From assembly GCA_026636295.1 (NCBI GenBank), contig CP089451.1, forward strand, positions 620,001 through 684,000: a DNA stretch of 64,000 nucleotides. Direction: 5' to 3'. The DNA is from Medakamo hakoo. Taxonomy: Eukaryota > Chlorophyta > Trebouxiophyceae > Coccomyxaceae. Positions 48,228 through 57,917 of the stretch are shown here, in pieces. Below the pieces are notes generated by a model. It saw nothing but the letters and a program-made list of their open reading frames with translations, had not been told where the DNA came from and made no database searches. Every line of letters starts with the position of its first letter. Positions within the stretch are counted from its first letter, which is position 1. Both the position numbers and the translations under genes were made by a program.

Positions 48228-50085
48228 ATCTTGCTGCTCGCCTTGGGCGCGTTGAACGCGTGCACGCTCCCGCTCTCCTCCCCCGCGTGCGGGTCCACAA
48301 TGACGTCGACCAGGGCGGGCCCACCCACCAGGGCGGCCTGCAAAACCGCGCGCAAGGAGGCGGGGCAGTCGGCGCGGAAGCCCCGCCCGCCAAAGGCAGC
48401 CATGACAAGGTCGTGCCGGGCGCCGGGCACGAACGCCGTCGGCGGCGGGTCACCCGCGAAGCCGCCCGCCGCCGCGCCCGCGCCCGCGGCGTCCACCAGG
48501 CCGGCCGGCCGGCGGTCGCCGCCGTAGATGCCGCCGTTGTTGAGGACGACGACGGTGACGGGGAGACGGTACCGACAGATCGTCTCCAGTTCCGCCAGCG
48601 AAAAGCCGAGGGCGGAGTCGCCTTCCACCGCGACGGCGCGGCGGCCAGTCGTGGCGGCCGCCGCGATGGCGGATCCCAGCCCCACGCCCATCGTGCCCCA
48701 GGTGCCCGCGTCGATGCGCGTGCGCGGCTCGAGGACGGGCCCCAGGCACAGGCGGGCCATGTCCATTGTGTTGGCGCCCTCCGACACGACGACGGGGGCG
48801 GGGTCCATCGCGCCGATGGCTTCCTTCAGGGCGGCCATGGTCGTCCAGTAGTCCAAAGGCGTGGCGGCCGCGGCGGCTAAGCGGGCGTCGAGCTTGGCCC
48901 GGGCGGCGGACGCGCGGGACGCGAGGGTGGCCGCCCACTCGGCCCAGCGAGGGTTGGCCGGAGACGCCCCCAACGCCGCGCCCACCGCCGCCGCGCCCAC
49001 GCCCGCGTCGACCGCCAGCACGGCCGCCGCCCGCCCCGCGTCGCTGGCGCTGGGCGCGGGGTCGACCAGGATAAACTTCACGGCCGGGTCCCAGCGCGGC
49101 GCGTCCCCAAAGTGCAGCTGCCAGTTCAGGCGCGCGCCGAAGACCAGGGCGACGTCCGCGCCCGCCAGGGCGGCGGCCCGGGACGCGTTGGCGCACCGGT
49201 CGTCATCCTCTGGGACGACGCCCCGCCCCATGGACGTCCCAATGAACGGGATGCCCGTCGCGGCGATGAAGGCCCGCAGCGCGCCGTCCGCACGGGCGTA
49301 CGCCGCGCCCTTGCCAATGACGACGAGCGGGCGGGCGGCACCCTTGAGCGCGGCCACGGCGGCCGCGACGGCCGCCGGGTCGGGCGTGTCGTCGCCGTCG
49401 CCGCCCGGAGGCGGGAGGGCGGGCGGGGCGGAGGCGGGGTGAAGGGGCAGGCCGCCGCTCCCATCGCGCCCGCCGCGCGCCGCGGCCAGGGCGGCGGCGG
49501 GCGCGGGGGCCATCAGCACGTCCGACGGCAGGTCGACATACGCCGCGCCGGGCCGCCCGCGCACGGCCGCTTTGATGGCGGCAGCCAGGGCGGGCGCGAT
49601 GTCCGCGGGCGCGGCCGCCCGGGCCGCGTACTTGCAGTAGGGCGCCGCCGCGGCCACCTGGTCGAGCTCCTGAAACGCGCCGCGCCCCGTCTCAGCCGAG
49701 ACGGCCGACCCCGCGAGGACCAGCAGCGGCCAGCAGTTGGCCTGGGCGTGCGCGGCGCCCGCCAGGGCGTGGACCAGGCCGGGGCCGGACACCGTCAACA
49801 ACACGGCGGGCGTGCGGGTGAGGAAGCCGGCCGCGGCGGCGGCGTAGCCGGCGGCCTGTTCGTTGCGGAAGCCCACAAACCGAATGCCGGCCGCCTGGGC
49901 GGCGGACGCGAGTTCGGTCACGGGGATGCCGACGACGCCCACCATGAGGCGCACGCCCAGCGAGGCCAGGGCCGTGGCGACGAGGGTGTAGCCGTTTGGG
50001 GTGGTGGAAGGCGCCGGCGGCGGCGGCGGCGGCGGCGGTGCCGGCCGGGCGGTCGGCGCAGCGGTCGGCGCGGGCGCGACGGCGG
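48224..50085 (-). CDS. OXC: Oxalyl-CoA decarboxylase / 2-hydroxyacyl-CoA lyase, peroxisomal-type ending
   Basis: The main exon 50085-48224 encodes about 619 aa. A CTCCAG acceptor at 50087-50086 and the lack of any in-frame ATG imply a short upstream first exon, which I could not fix; a 10-nt exon at 50264-50255 fits phase but is weak. ThDP enzyme: catalytic Glu in FRNEQAAGY, TPP motif GDSALGFS ... LNNGGIYGGDRR, and the subfamily block VSEGANTMD then DAGTWGTMGVGLG. This matches Arabidopsis At5g17380 (oxalyl-CoA decarboxylase/HACL) very closely. The product would be formyl-CoA plus CO2, or an aldehyde plus formyl-CoA. It ends SKM, a PTS1 variant. It lies directly downstream of the oxalate-CoA ligase gene on the same strand. 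Confidence 0.87.
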
Positions 50086-50165
50086 CTGGAGAGGGTTGAG
50101 GGCAGAGGGGGGAGGGGCGTGAGCGTTCAGGCGCAACAACAACACCGCCACACGCACCCGCCCTT

Positions 50166-50212
50166 GCTTTTTGAGAGGCAGTGACCCGAATGTTACAGGC
50201 CTCTCAAAAAGC
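50166..50212. repeat. Perfect 14-bp inverted repeat with TGTAA in the loop
   Basis: GCTTTTTGAGAGGC (50166-50179) and its exact complement GCCTCTCAAAAAGC (50199-50212) flank a 19-nt loop. The loop reads TGTAA on the minus strand (50197-50193), the green-algal poly(A) signal, about 130 nt after the AAE3 stop. It therefore lies between AAE3 and OXC. Confidence 0.9.
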
Positions 50213-50324
50213 GGAGGCGGGCGCGCGGCCGTGTGTTTGTCTGGGAGAACACACCGCCTCCCATCACCACCTCCCATCACCCCTCCCCCCCCCCCAAAAA
50301 ATGAGAATGAATGGGGGAAAAAAA

Positions 50325-52174
50325 TCAAAGCTTCGACCGCGCACCTGCTGCACCCGCACCCGCCGCACCCGCCGCACCCGCGCCGCCCTTGCAGAAGTAT
50401 TCCGCCACAAACCGCCGCTGCACCTTGCCCGTCGCGGTCTTGGGCAGGGCGTCCGTGATGTAAATCCGCGTCGGCACTTTAAAGGGCGCGAGGCTTTTGG
50501 ACGCGGCCGCGAGGATGGACTCGGCCGCGCCTTCCTTGGCCGCGCCCGGGACGAGGACGACGGCCGCCGCCACGACTTCGCCGTACTTTTCGTCAGGCGC
50601 GCCGAACGCGACGGCCTCGCCCACGGACGGGTGGGCCAGCAGCGCGGCGTCGACCTCGAGCGGCGAGATCTTCTCGCCGCCGCGGTTGATGAGCTCTTTC
50701 AGCCGGCCCGTCAGCGTCAGGTACCCCTCCTCGTCCAGCGACCCCTGGTCGCCCGTGTGGAACCAGCCGCCCGCGTACGCTTCCGCGTTGGCGGCCGGGT
50801 TGTTGCGGTAGCCCGCCGTCACGTTGGGCCCCTGGATGCACACCTCGCCGACGACGCCCGGGGCGGTGATGACGCGGTTGGACGGGTCCAGGACCGCGAC
50901 GCGCACGGAGCCGGCCGCCTTGCCCACCGTGCCGGCCTTGTGCGGGCCGTGGGACGGGAGCGGGTTGGCCGTCATCTGGTGGGAGGCTTCCGTCATGGCG
51001 TACGCCTCCAGGACGGGCGCCCCGAACGCGGCCTCCAGCTTGGCGAGCACGGGCGCCGCGAGCGCGGACGAGCAAGAACGAATGAAGCGGAGGCGGGGGG
51101 CGCCCGCCGCCTCGCGCTCGCGCGGCCCGCGCGCCAGGAGGACTTGGTGCATGGTCGGGACGGCCGTGTAAAAAGTGGCGCCGCATTCCGCGACGCCCGC
51201 CCAAAACGTGGACGCGGCGAAGCGGCCTTCGGGCGGGATGCCGACGGCCGCGCCGGCCGCGAGCGGCGCGAGCAGCCCTGCCATCAGGCCGTGCACGTGG
51301 AACAGGGGCATGACCAGGAACGAGCAGTCGGATGGCGTCATCTCGTACGTGGCGGCGATGTTGGTGAGCGAGGCGGCCAGGTTGGCGTGGGTCAGGGGCA
51401 CGCCCTTGGGCCGGGACGTCGTGCCCGACGTGTGCAGGAAGAGCGCGACGTCGGCCGGGCGCGGCGCGTCGGACGCGACCGCCGCCGCGTTGGCTTCGTC
51501 CGACGCGCGCGGGGGCAGCGGGCGCAGGGACGGCGACTGCGGCGTCACGGCCACGCCCAGCCGCCCGCCAAAGCCCCAGGACGCGGCCAGGCCCGCGACG
51601 GGGACGCCCAGCTTGGCGGCCGCGGCGCGCGGCGCGGCCGAGGCGGCCGGGTTGGCGCCCGCCGCGCCGGACAGCAGCACGAGCTTGGACCCCGCGTCCT
51701 CGATGTAAAACGCGAATTCGGATTCTTTGTAGGCGGCGTTGAGAGGGGCGGCGACGGCGCGGGCGAGCGTGACGGCCAGGAAAGCGATGACAAAGTCGAC
51801 CTGAGGGCACGAGGAGAGGGCATGGATGGGGTGAGCGAGAGATCGGTGGCGCGCGCGCGCCGGGGTGAATTCGTGCCCCTCCCTCCGCGCACAAACCGCC
51901 CGCCCAGCTCCCATCCCTGCACTGCCTACCCTCCCAAACCCCACCCAGCCATGGCCACACCCTCCCATTCCCTCACCGTGTTGACGTCGACGATGGTCAC
52001 CACATCCCCGGCCCCGACGCCCAGGGCTTTCAAGTCGACGGCCGCGGCCGCGACCGCTGCGGCGAGCGCGCCGCGCGTAAAAGTGGGGCCACCGCCCGTG
52101 CAGACGAGGGCGCGGGCGGACGGGGAGCCGGCCAGGGCGTCCGCCAGGGTGGACGGCGTGGGCGGGGTGTACAT
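50325..52174 (-). CDS. AAE3: Oxalate--CoA ligase, AAE3 type, with PTS1
   Basis: Exons 52174-51977 and 51800-50325 give about 557 aa. AAE3 (yeast Pcs60) converts oxalate, ATP and CoA to oxalyl-CoA. The sequence follows Arabidopsis AAE3 almost end to end: FLHTSGTTSRPKGVPLTHAN, PLFHVHGLMAGLL, YTAVPTMHQVLL, RFIRSCSSAL, EAYAMTEASHQM, GWFHTGDQG, GRLKELINRGGEKISPLEVD, PKTATGKVQRR. The C-terminus is a Gly/Ala stretch ending SKL, a canonical PTS1; plant AAE3 is described as cytosolic while Pcs60 is peroxisomal. The splice joins ...VDVNT to VDFVIAFLAV. The ATG at 52174 aligns with the family start. Divergent from the L10K gene (127 bp). Confidence 0.95.
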
Positions 52175-52301
52175 CCCGGACGTGGTCTGCAAAAACAGGA
52201 AACCTCCTCCTTCCCTCTGTTGTTGGTGTGGCCCCGGCCCGGCCAGTCAGTCTCGCACACACACACACACAAAAAAAAAAACGCCGTCTCTCTCCGGAAT
52301 C

Positions 52302-52750
52302 ATGGCCCAGGGCGGCCTGTACAAAAAGGGCGTGTCCAAAGCAAGCGCTCCGAAGCGAAAGAAGGGCCCCGCCGCCAACCGCCACGGCAAGGGCGTCGTC
52401 ACGAAGCGAGGTGCGGGGCAGCAGAGGGCATGCGCCCGCGTGCGGGCCGCCGCACGAGGCCTAGCCACCATCCCATCCCACTCACTCCACGCACGCCCCC
52501 CCACACACACGCCTTAACTCAACTTCCAGGCTCCTTCGTCCGCCCGCCTAAAAAAGAGTCTGTGCGGGAAGCGAACGCAGAGGATGCCGCCCTGACGGCC
52601 GCGATCAACGCGCGGAACGAGGCGCGGGCGGCCGCGGCGGCGGCGGCGGCGCCGGGCGGGCGGTTCACCATTGTGCAAGCGCCGGCTGTGGCGCCGGACA
52701 AAAAGGGTGGAGGGGGTGCGCCCAAGGGGGCGCCCAAGTCGCTGGGTTGA
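52302..52750 (+). CDS. Small basic L10K/DUF2462 (UPF0390) protein
   Basis: Exons 52302-52410 and 52530-52750 give about 109 aa. The N-terminus (MAQGGLYKKGVSKASAPKRK) is typical of the Leydig cell tumour 10-kDa homologue family: nuclear/nucleolar, very basic and of unknown function. Exon 2 adds FVRPPKKESVREANAE, an Ala run and a Lys/Gly tail. A TGTAA poly(A) signal appears about 16 nt after the stop. The ATG follows a run of A and a CA repeat. Confidence 0.75.
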
Positions 52751-53406
52751 GGGAGGGCGCAGTGCTTTGTAACATAGAGAGCGGGGCGGAAGCGCACTGA
52801 CAACAGAGGACGGAGGGGGTTGCCTGGAAAGACGAGGGCCGGCGGGCGCCGCGCCCGCCACTGCCTCGAAACAGCGGAGCGTCGCGCCGGCCCGGGACCT
52901 AACCTCTCTCCCACACACGCCGCCTCCCTTTTCCCACGCGCGCCTGCCTTGGTGAGTGCAAACGCACGTCAGCTACTGTCCAGCACTGTTGGGCATGGCC
53001 ATTGAGAGCTCTACGCAGCGCACGGCGAGCAGCGCCGGTCGTTCGCGCACCCCGCGCGCCCGCGCGCCCGCCGCGGCCAATGGCGCCCGTCCCCGAGCCC
53101 GCCTCCCCCATTCATCGCTCTCCTACCCGCTCTGCGATGTTGAACGCTTGTCACAACGGGATCCATGCAAGAAAAGCGAGCATTCAGGGCCGGCGCCTGC
53201 CGCGTTTGGCCGCCACCTCGGACTCGGAGGCGGTTGGCGACGGTCGCTCACGCATGCCCACCCCTCGTAAACGCACACACGTAGGCCCCATCCACCACTT
53301 CATTCCCATTTCACCGCGCCCTGGAAATACACAGAGAACTGCACAAGCTCTCCTGTGAGCTTGCTTTGCTTGAAAACAAGCCTGGCCCGCCCTGCAGCAA
53401 CCCGCA
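52751..53406. other. 656-bp stretch without a recognised gene
   Basis: It is the largest gap on the right-hand side. It contains the L10K poly(A) signal, GC-rich sequence, and a less GC-rich part (53230-53400) with a small hairpin AAGCTC/GAGCTT at 53344-53361. A 91-codon open frame from 52995 has no convincing protein character. A structured RNA is possible but I see no diagnostic box. Confidence 0.45.
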
Positions 53407-54555
53407 ATGAAATCCGCGCTAGCCATTGCGCTCGCGCTCGCGCTCGCGTCGGCCTCGCCCGCGGCCGCCACCTCCCGCGGCCTCCTCCAGATGGTGTCCG
53501 TGCCCCTGGGCGGCTCTGCCACGTCCCTGGGCGCGGGCGGCATGGTCCTGGCCGGCACCGCGCCCGTGCCGCCGGGCGGCGTCCAGTCCTTCCTGGAGAA
53601 GCGGGCCGCGCGCGCGGCCAAACACCCGGGCCCGCCCAAACGGGGCGGCGGCGGCCCGGCCGCGCCCACCGTCAAGGACGACCTGGCTCCCCTGGCCAAC
53701 GATGTGGCGCTGTCCTCCGCGCCCCGTGGCGTCGCGCCGTCCGGCCGGCCGGCCGTGGCCGCCATCCCGCCCGTCGCGCCCGCCTCGGTCCCGGGCGGCA
53801 TGGCCCAGATGCAGGTCGTCCGCCTGCCCGACCCGGTGCCGCCGCCCAAGCCGCACTCCAAGCGGTCGGGGCCTGGCGGGCGCCGCGGCGGGCCGGGCGG
53901 CGCCGATGAACCGCCTCCGCAAGCGGCGGGCGACGCCGCCGTGGTGGGCGGCGGCGGCGACGCGACGGCGTCGGCCTCGCCCTCCCACCTGCCGCCGGGC
54001 GCGGCCGACACGCTCGCGGCGTACGCCCGCGCCAACGGCGGGGCCTTGCCGCCCGGCATCACGGCGCCGGCGGGCGTCGACACGACCGACCCCGTCGCCC
54101 TGGCGGCCGCCCTGGCCGCGGGCGGCGTGAACAATGCGGGCGGCCAGGCCGGTGGTGCCACGCCCGCCGCCGCCGCCGCCGCGCCGAAGAAGAAGAGCTC
54201 GCCGCTCAAGTCGCCCGGCGTCATCCTGGCCCTCGTCCTGGCGGGCGCGGCCGCCGCGGGCGCCGCCGCCGCCGCGACGCTGTCCGTGGCGACGACGCTG
54301 TCCCACCGGCGCAAGGCGAAAGCCGCGCTGGCCGAGGCGGAAGCGGAGGCGGCCGCGGCCGTCGCGGCTGCTGCGGCGGCGTCGGCGGAAGGCGGGTCGA
54401 CCGAGGGCACGGAGACCGGGTGTGAGGCGGGCGCGGCCGGCGAGGAGGTCGGCCTGACGACGCCCCTGCGGCCCGGGCGGCGGGCCGGGCCGGGCGTCGC
54501 CGCCGACACGCCCGCCTCGGACGCGGCCGAGCGCACGATCGACCGGGCGCTGTGA
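53407..54555 (+). CDS. Secreted or membrane-anchored orphan protein
   Basis: Single exon, 382 aa. A clear signal peptide (MKSALAIALALALASASPAA) starts it. An Ala/Gly/Pro-rich extracellular part follows, with few Cys. Near residues 265-305 a single membrane helix (GVILALVLAGAAAAGAAAAA) follows KKKSSPLKSP and precedes HRRKAKAAL. The cytosolic tail is Glu/Ala-rich. The layout is that of a type I membrane protein with a long low-complexity ectodomain, possibly a cell-surface glycoprotein. No family is recognised. Confidence 0.65.
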   Translation: MKSALAIALALALASASPAAATSRGLLQMVSVPLGGSATSLGAGGMVLAGTAPVPPGGVQSFLEKRAARAAKHPGPPKRGGGGPAAPTVKDDLAPLANDVALSSAPRGVAPSGRPAVAAIPPVAPASVPGGMAQMQVVRLPDPVPPPKPHSKRSGPGGRRGGPGGADEPPPQAAGDAAVVGGGGDATASASPSHLPPGAADTLAAYARANGGALPPGITAPAGVDTTDPVALAAALAAGGVNNAGGQAGGATPAAAAAAPKKKSSPLKSPGVILALVLAGAAAAGAAAAATLSVATTLSHRRKAKAALAEAEAEAAAAVAAAAAASAEGGSTEGTETGCEAGAAGEEVGLTTPLRPGRRAGPGVAADTPASDAAERTIDRAL

Positions 54556-54762
54556 GCGAAAATGAGGGGATGGGGGGGGGGGCAAACGTTCACACTTTGT
54601 TTTTGGTGGGTTGAAGGGCCTCGGCTGCCTTTGAGGGGTCGAGTGAGGGAAGCGGGAGAAGGGGCGGGGAGAGGGTGGTGGTGGGGGGAGAGGGGGGCGG
54701 GCGGCTGTTGCTTGCGCCCACACACCCCCAATCCCGAGGAGACCCACCCAGTGGCACCCACC

Positions 54763-55679
54763 ATGGCGAGCAAGGCCGCGCCGGGCCTGGGCGCCCGGGT
54801 CAAGGCCTTCATCGACTCGCCCACCGGCCCCAAGACCACGCACTTCTGGGGACCCGTCGCCAACTGGGGCTTTGTCCTGGCGGTGCGTCGTCTCGGTGGA
54901 GCTCTCTCATCATCATCCCCGTGGCGGGATGGGCAGGGGGGAGGGCAGGGTGGGAGCGAGCAAGGCAGAGGGCGGCGCGACGGTCGATGGGCGCGCCTGG
55001 ACAACGCGTGCGTGCGACGGCGCCACCCTTTCTCCCGCCCTGCCCGCCCCGCGTGCCTGAGCAGCACAGCCTGCAGCCCACGCCCGGCGCGCGGGCGCCG
55101 TCCAATGAGGCAGTGTTGAGGCTGCACGGCCGTCGCGGAGAACTCGCGCGCGTCGCGCCGCCCTCACTCCCCCGCGTCGCCGCCGCCAGCTCGAACGCGC
55201 CGTCCCCACGCACTGACGGCTCCCCTCCCACCCGCCCACACCCACGCTCCCAGGGCCTGGCCGACTCGCAGAAGCCGCCTGAAATGATCTCGCCCAACAT
55301 GACGAGCGGTGCGCCTTTGTTTTTTTTTTCCCGTGCCCCAATTTCGTGCGCGCCCGTTGCTCGTCCCTGAAAACCCCTGCGCCCGCGCCACCTCACCAGC
55401 ACACACGCCCTCACCCCCGCCCCCGCTCCATCCCACACACCGCCAGCCATGTGCGTCTACTCGCTCCTCTTCATGCGCTTTGCCTGGGAGATCAAGCCCC
55501 GCAACTACATCCTCCTGGCCTGCCACGCCTCCAACGAGTGCGTCCAGCTCAACCAGCTGCGGCGGTGGTGGACGGCCGGGCGGGGCGGGGCGGCCGGCGG
55601 GAGTGCGGCGGCAGGGCAGGGGCCGGGCGGCTTGCTGCCGCCAGCTGCTGCTGCGGCCGTGGCCTCGACGGCGCGTTAG
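54763..55679 (+). CDS. MPC1: Mitochondrial pyruvate carrier subunit 1
   Basis: Exons 54763-54882, 55254-55308 and 55447-55679 give about 135 aa. MPC1 and MPC2 together import pyruvate across the inner membrane. Family blocks are [50 protein letters not shown] and [12 protein letters not shown]. The splice phases (0 and 1) give AMCVYS in place of the family ALCCYS. About 35 Gly/Ala-rich residues extend beyond the usual end. Intron 1 (371 nt) is among the longest in the window. Confidence 0.94.
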
Positions 55680-55765
55680 AAAGGGGAGAGAGGTGGGCGG
55701 GCGCGATGGTGCCGCGCAAACTGAAAAATTTCCGTCTTCTAAAAACAAACTTTGCGCTGCGCCTC

Positions 55766-57303
55766 TCACATGTCCGTCCCGGCCGCCGGGCCCGCCCCCC
55801 CACGCAGCCGCCCCTCCCCACCCGACACAGCGGCCAGCGGCGGTTTGCAGCCGTACAAACCATGGGACGCCGCGTACTCCAGGACGGGTTGGGGCGACAG
55901 CCAGCGCACGGGGTGGCCGCCCGCCAGCGCTGCTCTCACCAGGGACGACGACACGCCCCTCAGGTCCGCGGGGTCGGCCACGTACGTGACGGCGGGGGCC
56001 AAGGCTTCCAGGGGCCCACCGGGCGCCAGGGCCGCGCGCGCCTCCGCGTCGGCCGTGCTGTCCTGGCCGCCTCCACCGCCCGCGGCCCGGCCGACGCACA
56101 CAATCCCGTGGTCGGGGCCGGCCAGGGCGGCAATGTGCGAGCGCTTCCACACGCCTGGTTGGGCCAGGGAGGCTAGCAGATCGGAGCCGCACACCAACAT
56201 GACGCGCGGCGGCGGCAGGGCGGCGTCGGCGCCCGCGTCGGCGGCGCGCCCCTCCCCGCCACCAGCCGCCCGCCCGCCACCGCCGCCGCCATCAAACGCG
56301 GCCGCCAGCCCGTCCCGCACCCGGCACAGGACGTGCAGCGTGCGCGTGGGCGGGCCACCGGGGCCACCAGTGCCTTCCAGGGCTTCCCACGCGTCCACGG
56401 CGAGGCCGGGCACGCCGGCCACGGCGGCCTCGCACATCGCGACGCGGTCGGCCGCGGGCGCCAGGCCCGGTTTGCCATACCCGTCGCCGACGGGGGACAG
56501 GAAGGCGCCGAGGACGGGCGTGCCGTCGGCTCTCAGCGCCGCCGCGGCCGCTTCGCACATGCGCAGGTGAGCGATGGTCGGCGGGTTGAAGGCGCCCGCG
56601 GCGACGAGGACGACGGGGCGGGCCGCCGGGGCGGGGGCGGGGGCGGAGCCCGCGCCGCCTTGCCGGCGGTCGCACGCGAGCTTGGCGGTCGGCAGGGGCC
56701 AGGCCACCAGGGAGGCGGCCACAGCCGCGGCCGCGGCCGCTTCTTCCGCGGCGTCGTCGCCCGGCGGCGGCGGCGCCGGTCCGCTGCCGCGCTGCTCTTC
56801 CAGCGGCGAGGCCGGCCCCGACCACCGGGGCTGCTGCTGCGGCGGCGGCGGTGGCCGGGCAGTCGGCCCGCCCTCTCCACTGCCGCCGCGGCCGAGGGAC
56901 GCGGCAGCAATGCCGGCGGTCAGGCCGCCCGCGCACGCGGCGCCGTAACCCAGGGCTTGCAGGCGGGAGGAACTAGTGGGTTGTTGGGTGGATGGAGGGG
57001 TGGGTGGGTGGGTGAGTGATGGGTGCAAACCTAGCCGCGGCAAGCAAGAAAGGGTTCTTGCGCCGCCAGGAAAAACAACCCTGAACCACAAACTCACCGC
57101 GCCCGAGATGCCGCGTCGTGTAGACCAGGTGGTGGAGGTGATGAGGGCGTGCCTGACGCGTGAGGCGGGTGCCGGGCGGCGGTGGACGCTGCTTGCCGCA
57201 GCCGTGATGATAATAGCATTGGACTCGGACGACGACCGGTCGCAGCCGTCGATGCCGCGACACTGACCAGCGTGGACCAGGCTCGCGACGTGTGAGCGAG
57301 CAT
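55766..57303 (-). CDS. NMNAT: Nicotinamide/nicotinate mononucleotide adenylyltransferase
   Basis: Exons 57303-57098 and 56972-55766 give about 470 aa. It forms NAD or NaAD from NMN or NaMN and ATP. The catalytic core has AAGAFNPPTIAHLRM, DRVAMCEAAVAG, MLVCGSDLLASL, HGIVCVGR, GVSSSLVRAAL and the end RWLSPQPVLEYAASHGLYG. The first 190 residues are not seen in plant NMNAT: a Ser/Arg/Ala leader (MLAHTSRAWSTLVSVAAST), a hydrophobic Gly/Ala stretch (GYGAACAGGLTAGIAAA) and a Pro-rich linker. This suggests organelle targeting or membrane anchoring. A Gly-rich insert interrupts the core before LPPPRVMLV. Confidence 0.9.
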
Positions 57304-57589
57304 GGGTGTGGGCTGGGTGCTGTGTCGGCGTGGCAGGCACCAGCAAAGCGCGTTCCGTCGATGAATGCCTGGTGTGAAAAAGGCCGCGCCGCCGGCACAA
57401 CGCCCAACAAAAAAAAAACACGAAACAACAGCGCGGCAAATTTGCCACGAGCCCTCGCCGGCACAGGGGGCTTTTGTCTCCCACCTCTCGCCCACCCGCT
57501 GTGACTTGGGCAGATTAAGCTTAGTCTGAGCAGCGGCAGCAACTGATTGGAAAAGCGCACCCTGTCGCGTACGCGCGCTCCCCCCACGA

Positions 57590-57917
57590 ATGCCCGCCGA
57601 CTCGGCCAACCCGCCGCCCGCCCAGTCTCACATCGCGACCGACCTGAAAGCCGACGGCTGCGCCTCCCTGTACGCCGCCTCGCTCGCCTGCCTGGAGTCT
57701 GCAGCGCGCAAAGGCCTGGACAAAGAGGCGTGCCAGGACGCGTTCGACGCGTACAAAGCGTGCCGGGCGACGGAGGTAAGGGAAGGTGGGGACGGAAACA
57801 AAGAGGTGCTGCTGTGGACAGTGCGTTTTTTTTGCCGACACGCACTCACTCCCCACCCCTCCACGACAGTACGCAGCCAAGCGGCAGGCCCGCATAGATG
57901 CGCGGCGCCGGCGTTAG
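57590..57917 (+). CDS. COX23: Twin CX9C protein, COX23/CHCHD7-like
   Basis: Exons 57590-57775 and 57870-57917 give 77 aa. Two CX9C hairpins (CASLYAASLAC and CQDAFDAYKAC) identify a CHCH protein of the mitochondrial intermembrane space, imported through Mia40. The basic tail (AAKRQARIDARRRR) and FDAYKAC favour COX23, a cytochrome oxidase assembly factor, over COX17 or CMC4. The last 20 nt overlap the start of the IF3 gene in another frame. Confidence 0.85.

Noticed and set aside
52995-53270. 91-codon open frame in the gap before the secreted orphan gene
   Set aside because: Ser/Arg/Pro noise with no hydrophobic core, no splice partner and no family. Frames of this length are common by chance at this GC content.
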